NCBI GenBank assembly: GCA_029782025.1
Contig: JAKOVR010000028.1
Location: 1 to 32,593, forward strand
Source of the DNA: Actinomycetes bacterium
Lineage (GTDB): Bacteria > Actinomycetota > Acidimicrobiia > Acidimicrobiales > Acidimicrobilacustridaceae
Length of the DNA: 32,593 nt
Direction of reading: 5' to 3'
Shown piece after piece: positions 16,635 to 25,626 of this stretch. Under the pieces are notes generated by a model that saw only the letters and a list, made by a program, of their open reading frames with translations, made no database searches and was not told the DNA's origin. A program made the position numbers and the translations under genes. Each line of letters starts with the position of its first letter. The first letter of the stretch is position 1.

Positions 16635-18431
16635 ATGGCTGGCACCACCACCAATCAGAAGCTGCTCGACTGGGTGAAGGAGTGGGAAGCGATCTTCCAG
16701 CCCGACGCCGTCGAGTGGTGCGACGGCTCCCAGGAGGAGTACGACCGCTACGCGCAGCTCCTGGTGGATGCCGGCACCTTCCGTCCGCTCAACACCGACC
16801 TCCGTCCCAACAGCTTCCTCGCCCTCTCGGATCCCGGCGACGTGGCCCGCGTCGAGGACCGCACCTTCATCTGCTCGGCCGACGAGATCGACGCCGGCCC
16901 CACCAACAACTGGCGCAACCCCGCCGAGATGCGCGAGGAGCTCCTCACCTACTACCGGGGGGCGATGCAGGGCCGCACCATGTACGTGGTCCCGTTCTCG
17001 ATGGGCCCGCTCGGCTCCCCCATCGCCCACATCGGTGTGCAGCTCACCGACTCGCCCTATGTCGCCGTGAACATGCGCATCATGACCCGCATGGGCCAGG
17101 GCGCGCTCGACGTGCTCGGGGCCGACGGCGAGTGGGTGCCGTGCCTCCACAGCATCGGCAAGCCGCTGGCCGACGGCGAGGCCGACGTGGCGTGGCCCTG
17201 CAACCCCGACAACAAGTACATCGTGCACTTCCCGGAGACCCGTGAGATCTGGAGCTACGGCTCGGGCTACGGCGGCAACGCCCTCCTCGGCAAGAAGTGC
17301 TTCGCCCTCCGCATCGCCTCCACCATGGCCCGCGACGGCGGCTGGCTGGCCGAGCACATGCTCATCCTCGGGGTCACCCCGCCCAGCGGCGAGAAGAAGT
17401 ACGTCGCCGCCGCCTTCCCGTCGGCCTGCGGCAAGACCAACATGGCGATGATGATCCCCACCCTCCCCGGGTGGAAGGTGGAGACGGTCGGCGACGACAT
17501 CGCGTGGATGAAGTTCGGCCCCGACGGGCGCCTCTACGCCATCAACCCCGAAGCCGGGTTCTTCGGCGTCGCCCCCGGCACCAACGCCAAGACCAACCCG
17601 AACGCGCTCCACACCCTCGACGCCAACGTGGTGTTCACCAACTGCGCCCTCACCGACGAGGGCGACGTGTGGTGGGAGGAGCTGAGCGACGAGCCGCCGG
17701 CCCACCTCGTCGACTGGAAGGGCCAGGACTGGACCCCGGCCGCCGACGGTCCCGCCGCCCACCCCAACGCCCGCTTCACCGCGCCGGCGTCGCAGTGCCC
17801 GTCGATCGCCCCCGAGTGGCAGGACCCGGCCGGCGTGCCCATCTCGGCCATCCTCTTCGGTGGCCGCCGCGCCACCAACGTTCCCCTCGTCACCGAGGCC
17901 TTCGACTGGCAGCACGGGGTGTTCCTCGGCTCGATCATGTCGTCGGAGAAGACCGCGGCGGCGGCCGGCGTGATCGGCGAGCTGCGCTTCGACCCCTTCG
18001 CCATGCTCCCCTTCTGTGGCTACAACATGGGTGACTACTTCGCCCACTGGCTGAAGATCGGCCGGGCCACCGACGCGACCAAGCTCCCGAAGCTGTTCTG
18101 GGTGAACTGGTTCCGCAAGAGCGACGAGGGCAAGTTCCTCTGGCCCGGGTACGGCGAGAACAGCCGGGTGCTCAAGTGGGTCATCGAGCGCCTCGACGGC
18201 AGCGCCGACGCCGTCGACACCGCCATCGGGCGAGTGCCGGCCGACGGCGCCATCGACGTCGACGGCCTCGACCTCGACGCCGAGGTGCTGGCCCGCCTCG
18301 TCCACGTCGACAACGAGGCGTGGCGTCACGAGATCCCCCAGATCGAGGGTCACTACGAGTCGCTCGGCGAGCGCCTGCCCGCCGAGCTCAAGGACGAGCT
18401 GGCCGAGCTCGAGAAGCGCCTGGCCGGCTGA
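16635..18431 (+). CDS. pckG: Phosphoenolpyruvate carboxykinase (GTP)
   Basis: Converts oxaloacetate and GTP to phosphoenolpyruvate, CO2 and GDP, the entry to gluconeogenesis, or the reverse in some actinobacteria. The protein is 598 residues. The nucleotide loop [13 protein letters not shown] (residues 261-273) includes Cys265, typical of the GTP enzyme. Other conserved blocks are the substrate-binding [37 protein letters not shown] and [12 protein letters not shown], as well as the late PLCGYN-like [14 protein letters not shown]. The ATG has a good GGAGG four bases ahead. It stands alone in its transcription unit; a 7-base hairpin follows its stop. Confidence 0.97.
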   Translation: MAGTTTNQKLLDWVKEWEAIFQPDAVEWCDGSQEEYDRYAQLLVDAGTFRPLNTDLRPNSFLALSDPGDVARVEDRTFICSADEIDAGPTNNWRNPAEMREELLTYYRGAMQGRTMYVVPFSMGPLGSPIAHIGVQLTDSPYVAVNMRIMTRMGQGALDVLGADGEWVPCLHSIGKPLADGEADVAWPCNPDNKYIVHFPETREIWSYGSGYGGNALLGKKCFALRIASTMARDGGWLAEHMLILGVTPPSGEKKYVAAAFPSACGKTNMAMMIPTLPGWKVETVGDDIAWMKFGPDGRLYAINPEAGFFGVAPGTNAKTNPNALHTLDANVVFTNCALTDEGDVWWEELSDEPPAHLVDWKGQDWTPAADGPAAHPNARFTAPASQCPSIAPEWQDPAGVPISAILFGGRRATNVPLVTEAFDWQHGVFLGSIMSSEKTAAAAGVIGELRFDPFAMLPFCGYNMGDYFAHWLKIGRATDATKLPKLFWVNWFRKSDEGKFLWPGYGENSRVLKWVIERLDGSADAVDTAIGRVPADGAIDVDGLDLDAEVLARLVHVDNEAWRHEIPQIEGHYESLGERLPAELKDELAELEKRLAG

Positions 18432-18435
18432 CCCC

Positions 18436-18452
18436 GCTCGGCCCCGCCGAGC
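18436..18452 (+). terminator. Hairpin after pckG
   Basis: GCTCGGC and GCCGAGC around a CCC loop, starting 4 bases past the pckG stop. There is no T-run. The next gene begins 15 bases later. Confidence 0.45.
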
Positions 18453-18467
18453 CGCTACAACGGCGCG

Positions 18468-19172
18468 ATGACATCGCGCCGCCACCTCGTCCCTGTGCTC
18501 GCCATCGCCGCGCCCGCGTTGGCGCTGACGGCCTGCGGGGGGTCCACCCCGAGCGGCGAGCAGGCCGGCCCGGCATCGTCGGGCCCCGCCGCGACGACGG
18601 CGCCGACCAGGGCGCCGACCACGGCGCCGGGAACCGGGCCTACCTCGACCACCGGGGCCGGCACGACCACGGGCACCGCCGGCGGGTCGTCCACCACGAC
18701 CGGCCCCGCCACGACGTCGGGCGGGCCGTCCCGCTGCCGCTCGGAGAACCTCCGCATGGCCATCGGGAGCAAGGACGGTGCCACCGGCCACCGCTACACC
18801 ACCGTCATCTTCACCAACCCGTCGGTCGACGCCTGCACCATGCGGGGCTGGCCGGGGCTCTCCTACACCAAGGCCGGAGGCGGCGACGCCGGGCCGGCGG
18901 CCCGCCGGGGCGGCGCCAACCCGCCCCTCGTCACCGTGCCCGCCGGCGGCACCGCCCACGTCCTCTTCGACGTCCAACAGGCTGCCTTCTTCGATCCGAC
19001 GGCCTGCGGCACCGTGGTCGAGGGCGCCACGCTCCGGGTGTACCCGCCCGACGAGACGGGCGCCCTCGCCGCCCCCGACACGGTGCCGCTCTGCAGCAAC
19101 GACGTCGGCCAGCTCACCGTCTACCCGGTGCACCCGGGCTCGACGGCCTCCGCCGCCGACACGGCGGGGTGA
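18468..19172 (+). CDS. DUF4232 lipoprotein
   Basis: Predicted 234-residue secreted lipoprotein. The signal peptide ends at lipobox LTAC (Cys23). A Thr/Ser/Gly/Pro-rich linker (about 24-87) precedes the DUF4232 domain (about 88-220). That domain has the family pattern SRCRSENLRMAIG, then GATGHRYTTVIFTNPS, CTMRGWPGLSYTK and a late GTVVEGATLRVYPP. The two internal cysteine pairs probably form disulfides outside the cell. DUF4232 occurs in many actinobacterial envelope proteins; no reaction is known. The TTD-like linker is typical of surface tethering. It is convergent with the ABC permease, 3 bases apart. Confidence 0.8.
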   Translation: MTSRRHLVPVLAIAAPALALTACGGSTPSGEQAGPASSGPAATTAPTRAPTTAPGTGPTSTTGAGTTTGTAGGSSTTTGPATTSGGPSRCRSENLRMAIGSKDGATGHRYTTVIFTNPSVDACTMRGWPGLSYTKAGGGDAGPAARRGGANPPLVTVPAGGTAHVLFDVQQAAFFDPTACGTVVEGATLRVYPPDETGALAAPDTVPLCSNDVGQLTVYPVHPGSTASAADTAG

Positions 19173-19175
19173 GCG

Positions 19176-21713
19176 TCAGTCGCTCCGCACCGCCCGGAGG
19201 ATGTCGAGCCGGGCGCCCCGACGCGCCGGCCCCGCTCCGGCGACGAGCCCGCTGAGGCCAGCGAGCACGACGACCACGGCCAACGGCGCCATCGGGAGCC
19301 GCAGCTCGGTGATGCCCTGCGATGCCAGCGCCCGGACGAGCGCCCAGCCGAAGCCCACGCCCACGGCGAGGCCCAGGGTGGCGCCGAACAGCGCCACGAT
19401 CATCGCCTCTTTCCGGACCGTCGCCCGGAGCTGGCGCCGGCTCATCCCGACGGCCCGGAGCAGGCCGATCTCCCGGGTCCGTTCGTGCACGGACAGCGCG
19501 GTGGTGTTGGCGATGCCGATCACGGCGATGAGCACGGCCAGGAGGAGGAGGGCGTAGATCAAGGCCAGCATCTGGTCGATGGGACGGGCCCGCTCCGCCT
19601 TGAACCCCGTGAGGTCCTGCGCCGACGCCGTGGGGTACGCCGCGGTGGCCGCGTCGACCGCCCGCCGGGCCGCGGCCGGATCGGCGCCCGGGTGGTAGCG
19701 GAGGTAGAGCTGGGCGTCGAGCAGCCGCATGTCGTAGGCCTCCTGGGCGGCGATGGCGATGAACTGGTCGCCGGCCACGTTCCGGTTGGCGTACACGGCG
19801 ACGATGCGCAGGTCCTGCCGACCGGAGGCGAAGGTCACGGGCACCGTGTCGCCGAGGTGCCACCCCTTGGCGGTCGCCGCCGAGGTCGACACGGCGATGC
19901 TGTGGGCGTCGAGGGCCTCGATGGCCCCTTGCTGCACGCCGACGTCAGCGACGCGGGACGCGCCGGCCGGGTCGAGCGCCACCAGCATGGTCGGGGCGCC
20001 CGCGACCTCGGCCCGGGCCAGCCGGACCCGCACGACCTCGGCCACCTCCGGGACCCGGGCGAGCTCGGTGGCCAGCGCCGGGCTGAGACCGCCGAAGCCC
20101 CGCGCCCCGGAGTCGATCACGAGATCGCTCCGGAAGGAATCGTCGATGACCCGGTCGAGCGACGCCTTGCCCGAGGCCGCGAACACGGTGATGCAGGCCA
20201 CCAGGGCGACGCCGACCATGAGGGCGGAGGCCGTCGCCGCGGTGCGCCGGGGGTTCCGCACGCCGTTGGCCTGGGCCAGCCGTCCCGTGATCCCGATCGC
20301 GGCCAGCGGTGCGCCGATGACCCGGCCGACCGGCGGAGCGAGCAGCGGGGCCAGCACGGCGACGCCGACGAAGGTGACGGCCGCACCCAGCCCCACGGCT
20401 CCCGCCGCGGCGTCGCCGCCGGCCACGAGCCCGCGGCCGAGGACGGCCAGTCCGATCGTGGTCACCGCGCCGCCGAGGACCAGGCGTCGCCTGGAGCCGC
20501 CGGTGCTGTCGAGGTCGACGTCACGAAGGGCGGTCACGGGCGACAGCCGTCCGGCCCGGCGAGCCGGGAGGAGGGCGGAGGCCAGGGTCACCAGCCATCC
20601 CACCACCCCGGCCGCCACCAGCGAGCGGGGTTGGAGCACCAGCCCGCGGGCCGGCACCTCGAAGCCGGCGGCGTTGAGCAGGGCCTCGAGCCCGAGGGCA
20701 GCCCCGATCCCGGCCCCGACCCCCACCGCCGATGCCACCGACCCGAGCACCGCCGCTTCGGCCAGCACCGCTCGGCGCACCTGGGCCCGCCCGGCCCCCA
20801 GCGCCCGGAGGAGCCCCAGCTCCCGGGTGCGCTGGGCCACGGTGATGGCGAAGGAGTTGGCGATGATGAACGACCCGACGAACATGGCGATCAGCGCGAA
20901 CGCCAGGAGGAAGGTGCTGAAGAAGGCCAGCCCTTTGCGGCTGGCCGCCTGCTGCTCCGCCGTCGCCGCCGCGCCGGTGATGGCTTCGGTGCCGGGCGGG
21001 AGCACGCGTCGCAGGTTGGCGACGAGCGTCTCCTGGTCCGTCCCAGGGGCAGCCACGACCGAGAACCCGTCGAACCGCCCCGGGGTCCCGACCAGCGCCT
21101 GGGCGGTCGTCGTGGTGAAGAGGGCGATCGAGGCGCCGAGCGGGCTGTCGGCCCCCCCGAAGGTCACGATGCCCACGACCACCATCGATCGGGGGGCGTC
21201 CTTGGTGAGCACCGTCACGGTGTCGCCGAGGGCGAAGCCTCCGGTGCGGGCCGAGGCCCGGTCGATCACCATCTGGTCGGGGGCGTCGGGCGCGCGGCCG
21301 TCCACGAGCGTGAACGGGTTGAGGCGCGGGTCGGACGGCCAGTTGAGCCCGAGGGTGGGTGGGCCCTGTCCCGGGCGCCCGATGGCTTTCCCGTCACGGC
21401 CGACGAACTGGGCGTACCCCTGGACGGTGCCCTCGATGCGGGCCACCCCCGGCACGCTCCGGAGCTGGTCGGCCAGGGCGGCGTCGACGGGCGGGCGTTG
21501 GACCTCGCCCTGTCCTTCCACGGCGTGGTCGGCGCGGACCACGGCGTCGGTCCCCACACCCACCGAGGCGTAGAGCTCGTCGAAGGCGGCACCGACGGTG
21601 TCGGTGAGGACGAAGGTGCCGGCCATCAGGGCCACCCCGAGCACCACGCTCAGCGCGGCGGCCAGGAGGCGGACCCGGTGGGCCATCAGGTTGCGGATGG
21701 TGGTCTTGAACAT
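19176..21713 (-). CDS. FtsX/MacB-type ABC transporter permease
   Basis: Large 845-residue permease with two FtsX domains. A first helix at 14-36 precedes an extracytoplasmic MacB-like domain. The first FtsX domain (about 265-390) contains RTRELGLLRALGAGRAQVRR; the second (about 720-845) contains RTREIGLLRAVGMSRRQLRA. Both are the coupling motif that meets the ATPase. Such permeases work by mechanotransmission or lipid/peptide export. It follows the ATPase gene by 30 bases and is probably in one operon with it. The substrate is unknown; the two-component system upstream suggests an envelope or antimicrobial signal, by analogy with similar clusters. Confidence 0.92.
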   Translation of the reverse strand: MFKTTIRNLMAHRVRLLAAALSVVLGVALMAGTFVLTDTVGAAFDELYASVGVGTDAVVRADHAVEGQGEVQRPPVDAALADQLRSVPGVARIEGTVQGYAQFVGRDGKAIGRPGQGPPTLGLNWPSDPRLNPFTLVDGRAPDAPDQMVIDRASARTGGFALGDTVTVLTKDAPRSMVVVGIVTFGGADSPLGASIALFTTTTAQALVGTPGRFDGFSVVAAPGTDQETLVANLRRVLPPGTEAITGAAATAEQQAASRKGLAFFSTFLLAFALIAMFVGSFIIANSFAITVAQRTRELGLLRALGAGRAQVRRAVLAEAAVLGSVASAVGVGAGIGAALGLEALLNAAGFEVPARGLVLQPRSLVAAGVVGWLVTLASALLPARRAGRLSPVTALRDVDLDSTGGSRRRLVLGGAVTTIGLAVLGRGLVAGGDAAAGAVGLGAAVTFVGVAVLAPLLAPPVGRVIGAPLAAIGITGRLAQANGVRNPRRTAATASALMVGVALVACITVFAASGKASLDRVIDDSFRSDLVIDSGARGFGGLSPALATELARVPEVAEVVRVRLARAEVAGAPTMLVALDPAGASRVADVGVQQGAIEALDAHSIAVSTSAATAKGWHLGDTVPVTFASGRQDLRIVAVYANRNVAGDQFIAIAAQEAYDMRLLDAQLYLRYHPGADPAAARRAVDAATAAYPTASAQDLTGFKAERARPIDQMLALIYALLLLAVLIAVIGIANTTALSVHERTREIGLLRAVGMSRRQLRATVRKEAMIVALFGATLGLAVGVGFGWALVRALASQGITELRLPMAPLAVVVVLAGLSGLVAGAGPARRGARLDILRAVRSD

Positions 21714-21743
21714 CGTGCGCTCCGTTCGGTCCTGTCGGCCGCG

Positions 21744-22532
21744 TCAGCGGCTGATCCGCTTCATCTGGTCGAGCACGGCTTCGGGCTCGGGGTCGATCAG
21801 CTCCCCGACCGTGCGGCCGTCGGCGAGGAACACGATGCGGTCGGCGTAGGACGCGGCCACGGCGTCGTGGGTGACCATGACCACGGTCTGGCCGAACTCC
21901 CGCACCGCCCGGCGGAGGAGGGCGAGCACCTCGGCCCCGGCCCGCGAGTCGAGGTTCCCGGTCGGCTCGTCGGCGAACACGACCTCGGGCCGGCTCACCA
22001 GGGCGCGGGCCACGGCGACCCGCTGCTGCTGGCCGCCGGACAGCTCGGCCGGGCGGTGCCCGAGCCGCGTCCGCAAGCCCACCACGTCGACGAGCTCGTC
22101 GAACCACGCCTGGTCGACGTCCCGTCGGGCCAGGTCGAGGGGCAGCGTGATGTTCTCCTCCGCGGTGAGGGTGGGCACCAGGTTGAAGGACTGGAACACG
22201 AAGCCGATGCGGTCACGCCGGACGCGGGTGAGCTCCTTCTCGCGGAGGACCCCGAGGTCCGTGCCACCGAGGAGCACCGTGCCATCCGTCAGGGTGTCGA
22301 GCCCGGCCAGGCAGTGCAGGAGCGTGGACTTGCCCGAGCCGGACGGCCCCATGATGGCGGTCAGCGCACCGGCGCCGAAGCCCACGGTCACCCCGTCGAG
22401 GGCGTGGACGGCGGCGTCACCGGTGCCGTAGGTCTTGCGGGCGTCGATGGCCATGACAGCCTCGGCCGATGAGGCCGGGACAGCGGCGGCGGCGGCGTCG
22501 GCGTCGGGTCGGACGATGGTGGTGAGCGTCAT
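21744..22532 (-). CDS. ABC transporter ATP-binding protein (MacB/LolD type)
   Basis: 262-residue ATPase that drives the adjoining FtsX-type permease. Walker A GPSGSGKST is at about 62-70, the signature is LSGGQQQRVAVARAL and Walker B reads VVFADEPTGNLDS, typical of the MacB/LolD subgroup. An Ala-rich N-terminus of about 25 residues precedes the domain. I chose the ATG at 22532 rather than those at 22541 or 22571 because GGAAGGG lies 9 bases ahead of it, while it would abut the ATG at 22541. It is downstream of the response regulator by 114 bases. Confidence 0.93.
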   Translation of the reverse strand: MTLTTIVRPDADAAAAAVPASSAEAVMAIDARKTYGTGDAAVHALDGVTVGFGAGALTAIMGPSGSGKSTLLHCLAGLDTLTDGTVLLGGTDLGVLREKELTRVRRDRIGFVFQSFNLVPTLTAEENITLPLDLARRDVDQAWFDELVDVVGLRTRLGHRPAELSGGQQQRVAVARALVSRPEVVFADEPTGNLDSRAGAEVLALLRRAVREFGQTVVMVTHDAVAASYADRIVFLADGRTVGELIDPEPEAVLDQMKRISR

Positions 22533-22621
22533 GGTGGGCATCCCTTCCGTCGGGGGCGCGAGGTGCGCCACCCCGATGGTCGGGCATCGCCCCCCGATCC
22601 GTCGTCCGGCTGGAGGCCGAT

Positions 22622-22639
22622 CTTCGGGTGGTACCGAAG
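22622..22639 (-). terminator. Hairpin after the response regulator
   Basis: CTTCGG and CCGAAG with a 6-base loop, starting 7 bases past the regulator stop on the minus strand. There is no T-run. It separates the two-component genes from the ABC genes, which may therefore have their own, regulator-controlled promoter in the remaining 90 bases. Confidence 0.35.
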
Positions 22640-22646
22640 GAGGAGC

Positions 22647-23312
22647 TCAGGCCAAGCCGGGCTGCACGAGGCCCGTCTCGTAGGCCAGCACCACGGCCTG
22701 GACACGATCCCGGAGGCCGAGCTTCATGAGCACCCGGCCGACGTGGGTCTTCACCGTGGTCTCGCCCAGGTACAGGGCCTCGGCGATCTCGGCGTTCGAC
22801 TGACCACGCGCCATGTGCCGGAGCACCTCGAGCTCGCGCTCGGTGAGGACGTCGAGCGACGGCGGTGGCCCCTGGTCCGGGGCCCGACGGGCGAACTCCT
22901 CGATGAGGCGGCGGGTGACCGACGGGGCCAGCAGGGCCTCGCCCGCCGCCACCACCCGCACGGCGTGCACGAGGTCCTCGGGTGGGGTGTCCTTCAGCAG
23001 GAAGCCGCTGGCGCCGGCGCGCAGGGCGGCGTAGACGTAGTCGTCGAGGTCGAAGGTGGTGAGCATGAGCACCTTGACCGGGTCGGGCACCTGCGGGCCG
23101 GCGAGCTGGTAGGTGGCCTCCACCCCGTCGAGCACCGGCATCCGGATGTCCATCAGCACGATGTCGGGCCGCAGCGAGCGGGCCAGGTCGACCGCGGCCC
23201 GGCCGTCCGCCGCCTCGCCGACCACCTCGAGGTCGTCCTCCGTCTCGAGGATGAGCCGGAACCCGGCCCGCACGAGGGCCTGGTCGTCGACGACGAGGAC
23301 GCTGATGGTCAC
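22647..23312 (-). CDS. NarL/LuxR-family response regulator
   Basis: 221-residue transcription factor. The receiver domain (about 1-120) has the acidic pair in VLVVDDQ, phosphoacceptor Asp55 in IVLMDIRMP, Thr85 and Lys107. The LuxR-type helix-turn-helix (about 155-215) reads LTERELEVLRHMARGQSNAEIAEALYLG, then ETTVKTHV. The GTG start shares GTGA with the stop of the histidine kinase, so the two are coupled. It probably controls the ABC exporter downstream. Confidence 0.95.
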   Translation of the reverse strand: MTISVLVVDDQALVRAGFRLILETEDDLEVVGEAADGRAAVDLARSLRPDIVLMDIRMPVLDGVEATYQLAGPQVPDPVKVLMLTTFDLDDYVYAALRAGASGFLLKDTPPEDLVHAVRVVAAGEALLAPSVTRRLIEEFARRAPDQGPPPSLDVLTERELEVLRHMARGQSNAEIAEALYLGETTVKTHVGRVLMKLGLRDRVQAVVLAYETGLVQPGLA

Positions 23313-24595
23313 GCGGTGACCTCGACGACGGCGGGGAGGACCGCCCGCACGACCCAGCCGCCCCCCGGCTTCGGGCCGGCGTCGACCGAGCCGCCGTAGA
23401 GGGCGGCCCGCTCCCGCATCCCCACGAGCCCCTGGCCGTTGCCGTCGTCGGGCGCCGAAGCACCCCGGCCGTCGTCGGCCACCACGAGCTCGAGCGCGGT
23501 GTCGGTGAACGTCACGGTGACGTCCACCCGCGCCGCACCGGCGTGCTTCGACGTGTTGGTGACGGCCTCCTGCACGATGCGGTAGGCGGCGACGTCCTGG
23601 CCGCTGGGCAGCCGTCGCACGGGGCCACGCCGCTCGATGTGGACCGGCAACCCGGCGTCGGTCCACTGCGCCGCCAGCGCGTCGATGGCGTCGAGCCCGG
23701 GCTGGGGGGTGAGACGGGCGGGGTCGTCGGCCCGGTCGTCGCTGTCGCCGTCACGCAGCACGCCGAGCAGGCGGCGCATCTCCGCCATCGACTCCCGCCC
23801 GGTGGCCTCGATGACCCGGAGGGCCTCGAGCGCCCGCGCCGGGTCGACCTCGACGATGCGACGGGCGCCGCCCGCCTGCACCACCATCACGCTGAGGCCG
23901 TGGGCCACGACGTCGTGCAGCTCGCGGGCGATGCGGGCCCGCTCCTCCTCGACCGCCCGCTCGGCGGCCACGGCCCGTTCCCGTTCGGCGTCGGCGGCCC
24001 GCTGCTCGAGGCTGGCCACGAGGTCCCGCCGGTTGCGGGCGGCGTCGCCCAGGGCCCAGGCCCCGACGTAGATGGCCAGGTTGGCGACGAGCAACGGGAT
24101 CGGCAGCTTCTCCTGCTCGGCGATCACGCCCGCGATCAGGACGGGGAGCACCATGCCGATGGTCCAGCCCAAGGTCACCAGGGCCCGCCGGCGGGGGCCG
24201 ATCGTCGCCGCCGTGTACAGCAGCACCACCCCGCCCATCGACGCCGTGTTGTCGGCGTAGTTGAGGGCGAGCAGCGGGGTGGTGGCCACGAGGGCGATGA
24301 AGAGGCCGGCCCGGGGGTACCGACGGCGCGTGGCGACGGGGAACGTGAGCAGGACGACGAGGACCGCGCCGATGGCGTCGCCGGCCCGGCGCCCGGGGTA
24401 CTTCTCGAGATCGCGGGCGAAGATGCCCGACAGCCCGACGACGAACAGCAGCGCCGCCAAGAGCGCGTCGGCGGCGAGGGGGTGGGAACGCAGCCAGGTC
24501 CAGGCCGCCGAACCCCGCCAGCGGCGCCACGGATCCCGGAGCTCGGCCAGGGCCGCTCGGGGATCGTCGGGCAGGTCCGCACTACGACGCAGCAT
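23309..24595 (-). CDS. HisKA_3-type sensor histidine kinase
   Basis: 428-residue membrane kinase of the NarX/DesK group. About five or six hydrophobic helices fill residues 41-180 with only short external loops, so it may sense within the membrane. The dimerisation helix carries the phosphorylated His227 in ARIARELHDVVAHG. The ATPase domain has YRIVQEAVTN (N box), VADDGRG (G1) and NGQGLVGMRERAALYGG (G2). The start ATG lies 8 bases after TACCGT. It is divergent from hsp20 across 175 bases, which hold promoters for both. Confidence 0.93.
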   Translation of the reverse strand: MLRRSADLPDDPRAALAELRDPWRRWRGSAAWTWLRSHPLAADALLAALLFVVGLSGIFARDLEKYPGRRAGDAIGAVLVVLLTFPVATRRRYPRAGLFIALVATTPLLALNYADNTASMGGVVLLYTAATIGPRRRALVTLGWTIGMVLPVLIAGVIAEQEKLPIPLLVANLAIYVGAWALGDAARNRRDLVASLEQRAADAERERAVAAERAVEEERARIARELHDVVAHGLSVMVVQAGGARRIVEVDPARALEALRVIEATGRESMAEMRRLLGVLRDGDSDDRADDPARLTPQPGLDAIDALAAQWTDAGLPVHIERRGPVRRLPSGQDVAAYRIVQEAVTNTSKHAGAARVDVTVTFTDTALELVVADDGRGASAPDDGNGQGLVGMRERAALYGGSVDAGPKPGGGWVVRAVLPAVVEVTA

Positions 24596-24603
24596 CGAGG
24601 AGC

Positions 24604-24609
24604 ACGGTA
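24604..24609 (-). promoter_or_regulatory. Candidate -10 of the histidine kinase gene
   Basis: TACCGT, 8 bases before the ATG at 24595, minus strand, implying an mRNA leader of only about one base. Nearby, GTCATCC (24628-24634) and GGATGAC (24664-24670) form a 7-base inverted repeat that could be an operator. Confidence 0.4.
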
Positions 24610-24706
24610 CCGGGCCTCGCCGATCGGGTCATCCTCCTTCGAGGGGATGCCGCTCCTCCCCGGGGATGACGGGCAGAGCTGCGCCGGATTCGTCAGCAAA
24701 CCTGCG

Positions 24707-24735
24707 TTGCCATCGCTCAGGTTCCTTGCTACGCT
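24707..24735 (+). promoter_or_regulatory. Promoter of hsp20
   Basis: TTGCCA (24707-24712), a 17-base spacer and TACGCT (24730-24735) make a good vegetative-type promoter, about 35 bases before the ATG. No clear HAIR or CIRCE heat-shock operator was found. Confidence 0.6.
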
Positions 24736-24770
24736 CCAACCACCGATCCACCCCCCGAAAGGAGCAGGCC

Positions 24771-25217
24771 ATGTTGCTGCGCTACGACCCCTTCCGCGAC
24801 GTCGACCGCTTCTTCGAGCAGGCTCGTGCGCCCCGTCCCACCCCGTCGATGGCGATGGACGCCGTACGCACCGAGCACCAGCTCATCGCTCGCTTCGATC
24901 TGCCCGGGGTCGACCCGGAGAGCATCGACATCGAGGTGGAGCGCAACAGCCTCACCATCAAGGCCGAGCGACGCTGGGACCGCACCGAGGGCGAGCAGGT
25001 GCTGGCGGCCGAGCGGCGCCACGGCAGCTTCGCCCGCCAGCTGATCCTGGGCGACAACCTCGACACCGGCGCCATCGAGGCCGGCTACACCGACGGTGTG
25101 CTGACCATCACGATCCCCGTGGCCCAGACCGCCAAGCCCCGCAAGGTCGCCGTCGGGACCGGCCCCGCCCCGGCCCTGGACGCGGCCGAGGTCCCCGCCG
25201 AGGAGCAGGCGGCCTGA
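24771..25217 (+). CDS. hsp20: Hsp20 family small heat-shock protein
   Basis: ATP-independent chaperone that holds unfolding proteins in soluble oligomers. The 148 residues contain an alpha-crystallin domain at about 35-125, with IARFDLPGVDPESIDIEVE and the C-terminal strand AGYTDGVLTITIPV, which holds the conserved GVLTI motif. A short N-terminal arm (MLLRYDPFRDVDRFFEQ) is typical of the actinobacterial Hsp18 group. A strong GAAAGGAG lies ahead of the ATG. It is probably monocistronic; a hairpin follows. Confidence 0.95.
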   Translation: MLLRYDPFRDVDRFFEQARAPRPTPSMAMDAVRTEHQLIARFDLPGVDPESIDIEVERNSLTIKAERRWDRTEGEQVLAAERRHGSFARQLILGDNLDTGAIEAGYTDGVLTITIPVAQTAKPRKVAVGTGPAPALDAAEVPAEEQAA

Positions 25218-25225
25218 CCCGCCTC

Positions 25226-25258
25226 GGGTGGGGGGCCACCCTCCCGGGTCCCCCACCC
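25226..25258 (+). terminator. Hairpin after hsp20
   Basis: GGGTGGGGG (25226-25234) pairs with CCCCCACCC (25250-25258), 9 perfect base pairs around a 15-base loop, 8 bases past the hsp20 stop. No T-run follows. Confidence 0.5.
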
Positions 25259-25269
25259 CGCTCCTCCGG

Positions 25270-25275
25270 TACCAT
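25270..25275 (+). promoter_or_regulatory. Candidate -10 of the RAM-domain gene
   Basis: TACCAT 42 bases before the ATG. The leader ends in GAGGAGG at good spacing. No clear -35 is seen. Confidence 0.35.
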
Positions 25276-25317
25276 CCGGTCGTCCCCGGCCGACCGGCCC
25301 CAACCCGAGGAGGCGCC

Positions 25318-25554
25318 ATGGCCGTCTCTGCCTATGTGCTCATCCAGACCGAGGTCGGCAAGGCCGCGCAGGTCGCCACCGAGATCCGCCAGATCGACGG
25401 CGTGACCGCGGCCGATGACGTCACCGGCCCCTACGACGTCATCGCCCGCGCCCAGGCCGACACCATGGACGACCTCGGCAAGATGGTGGTGAGCCGGGTG
25501 CAGATGATCGAAGGCATCACCCGCACCCTCACCTGCCCCGTCGTCAACCTCTGA
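25318..25554 (+). CDS. Stand-alone Lrp/AsnC ligand-binding (RAM) domain protein
   Basis: 78-residue protein matching only the regulatory domain of Lrp/AsnC proteins (AYVLIQTEVGKAAQVATEIRQIDGVTAADDVTGPYDVIARAQA). The DNA-binding half is absent, and the ATG with GAGGAGG ahead shows this is a complete small gene rather than a fragment. Such proteins form octamer-like rings and bind amino acids, and may modulate full-length Lrp proteins. It is separated from hsp20 by a hairpin and from the convergent membrane-protein gene by a strong inverted repeat. Confidence 0.85.
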   Translation: MAVSAYVLIQTEVGKAAQVATEIRQIDGVTAADDVTGPYDVIARAQADTMDDLGKMVVSRVQMIEGITRTLTCPVVNL

Positions 25555-25567
25555 CGCCCACCGCGCC

Positions 25568-25594
25568 CCGACCGGCCGCGCCCCCGCCGGTCGG
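25568..25594. terminator. Bidirectional hairpin between convergent genes
   Basis: CCGACCGGC (25568-25576) and GCCGGTCGG (25586-25594) are perfect 9-base arms around a 9-base loop. It sits between the RAM-domain gene (stop 25554) and the opposite-strand membrane-protein gene (stop 25627), so it could end both transcripts. There is no T-run. Confidence 0.5.
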
Positions 25595-25626
25595 CCGCCC
25601 GGCGAGCCTCGGCACGGCGAGCGCGG

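Noticed and set aside
14276..17245. A 989-residue plus-strand frame opposite recG and the DAK2 gene
   Set aside because: Shadow frame; the minus strand carries well-conserved domains.
16185..19133. A 982-residue minus-strand frame opposite pckG
   Set aside because: It is the antisense shadow of pckG: GC-rich third positions keep it open, and no domain is recognisable.
19485..22472. A 995-residue plus-strand frame opposite the ABC genes
   Set aside because: Its composition (Gly, Arg, His, Val, Glu) is typical of antisense translation; the opposite strand holds clear ABC transporter genes.
24681..24712. A SigR-like promoter (GGATT...GTT) before hsp20
   Set aside because: The spacing is 15 bases rather than the 18-19 usual for SigR; the vegetative-type promoter fits better.
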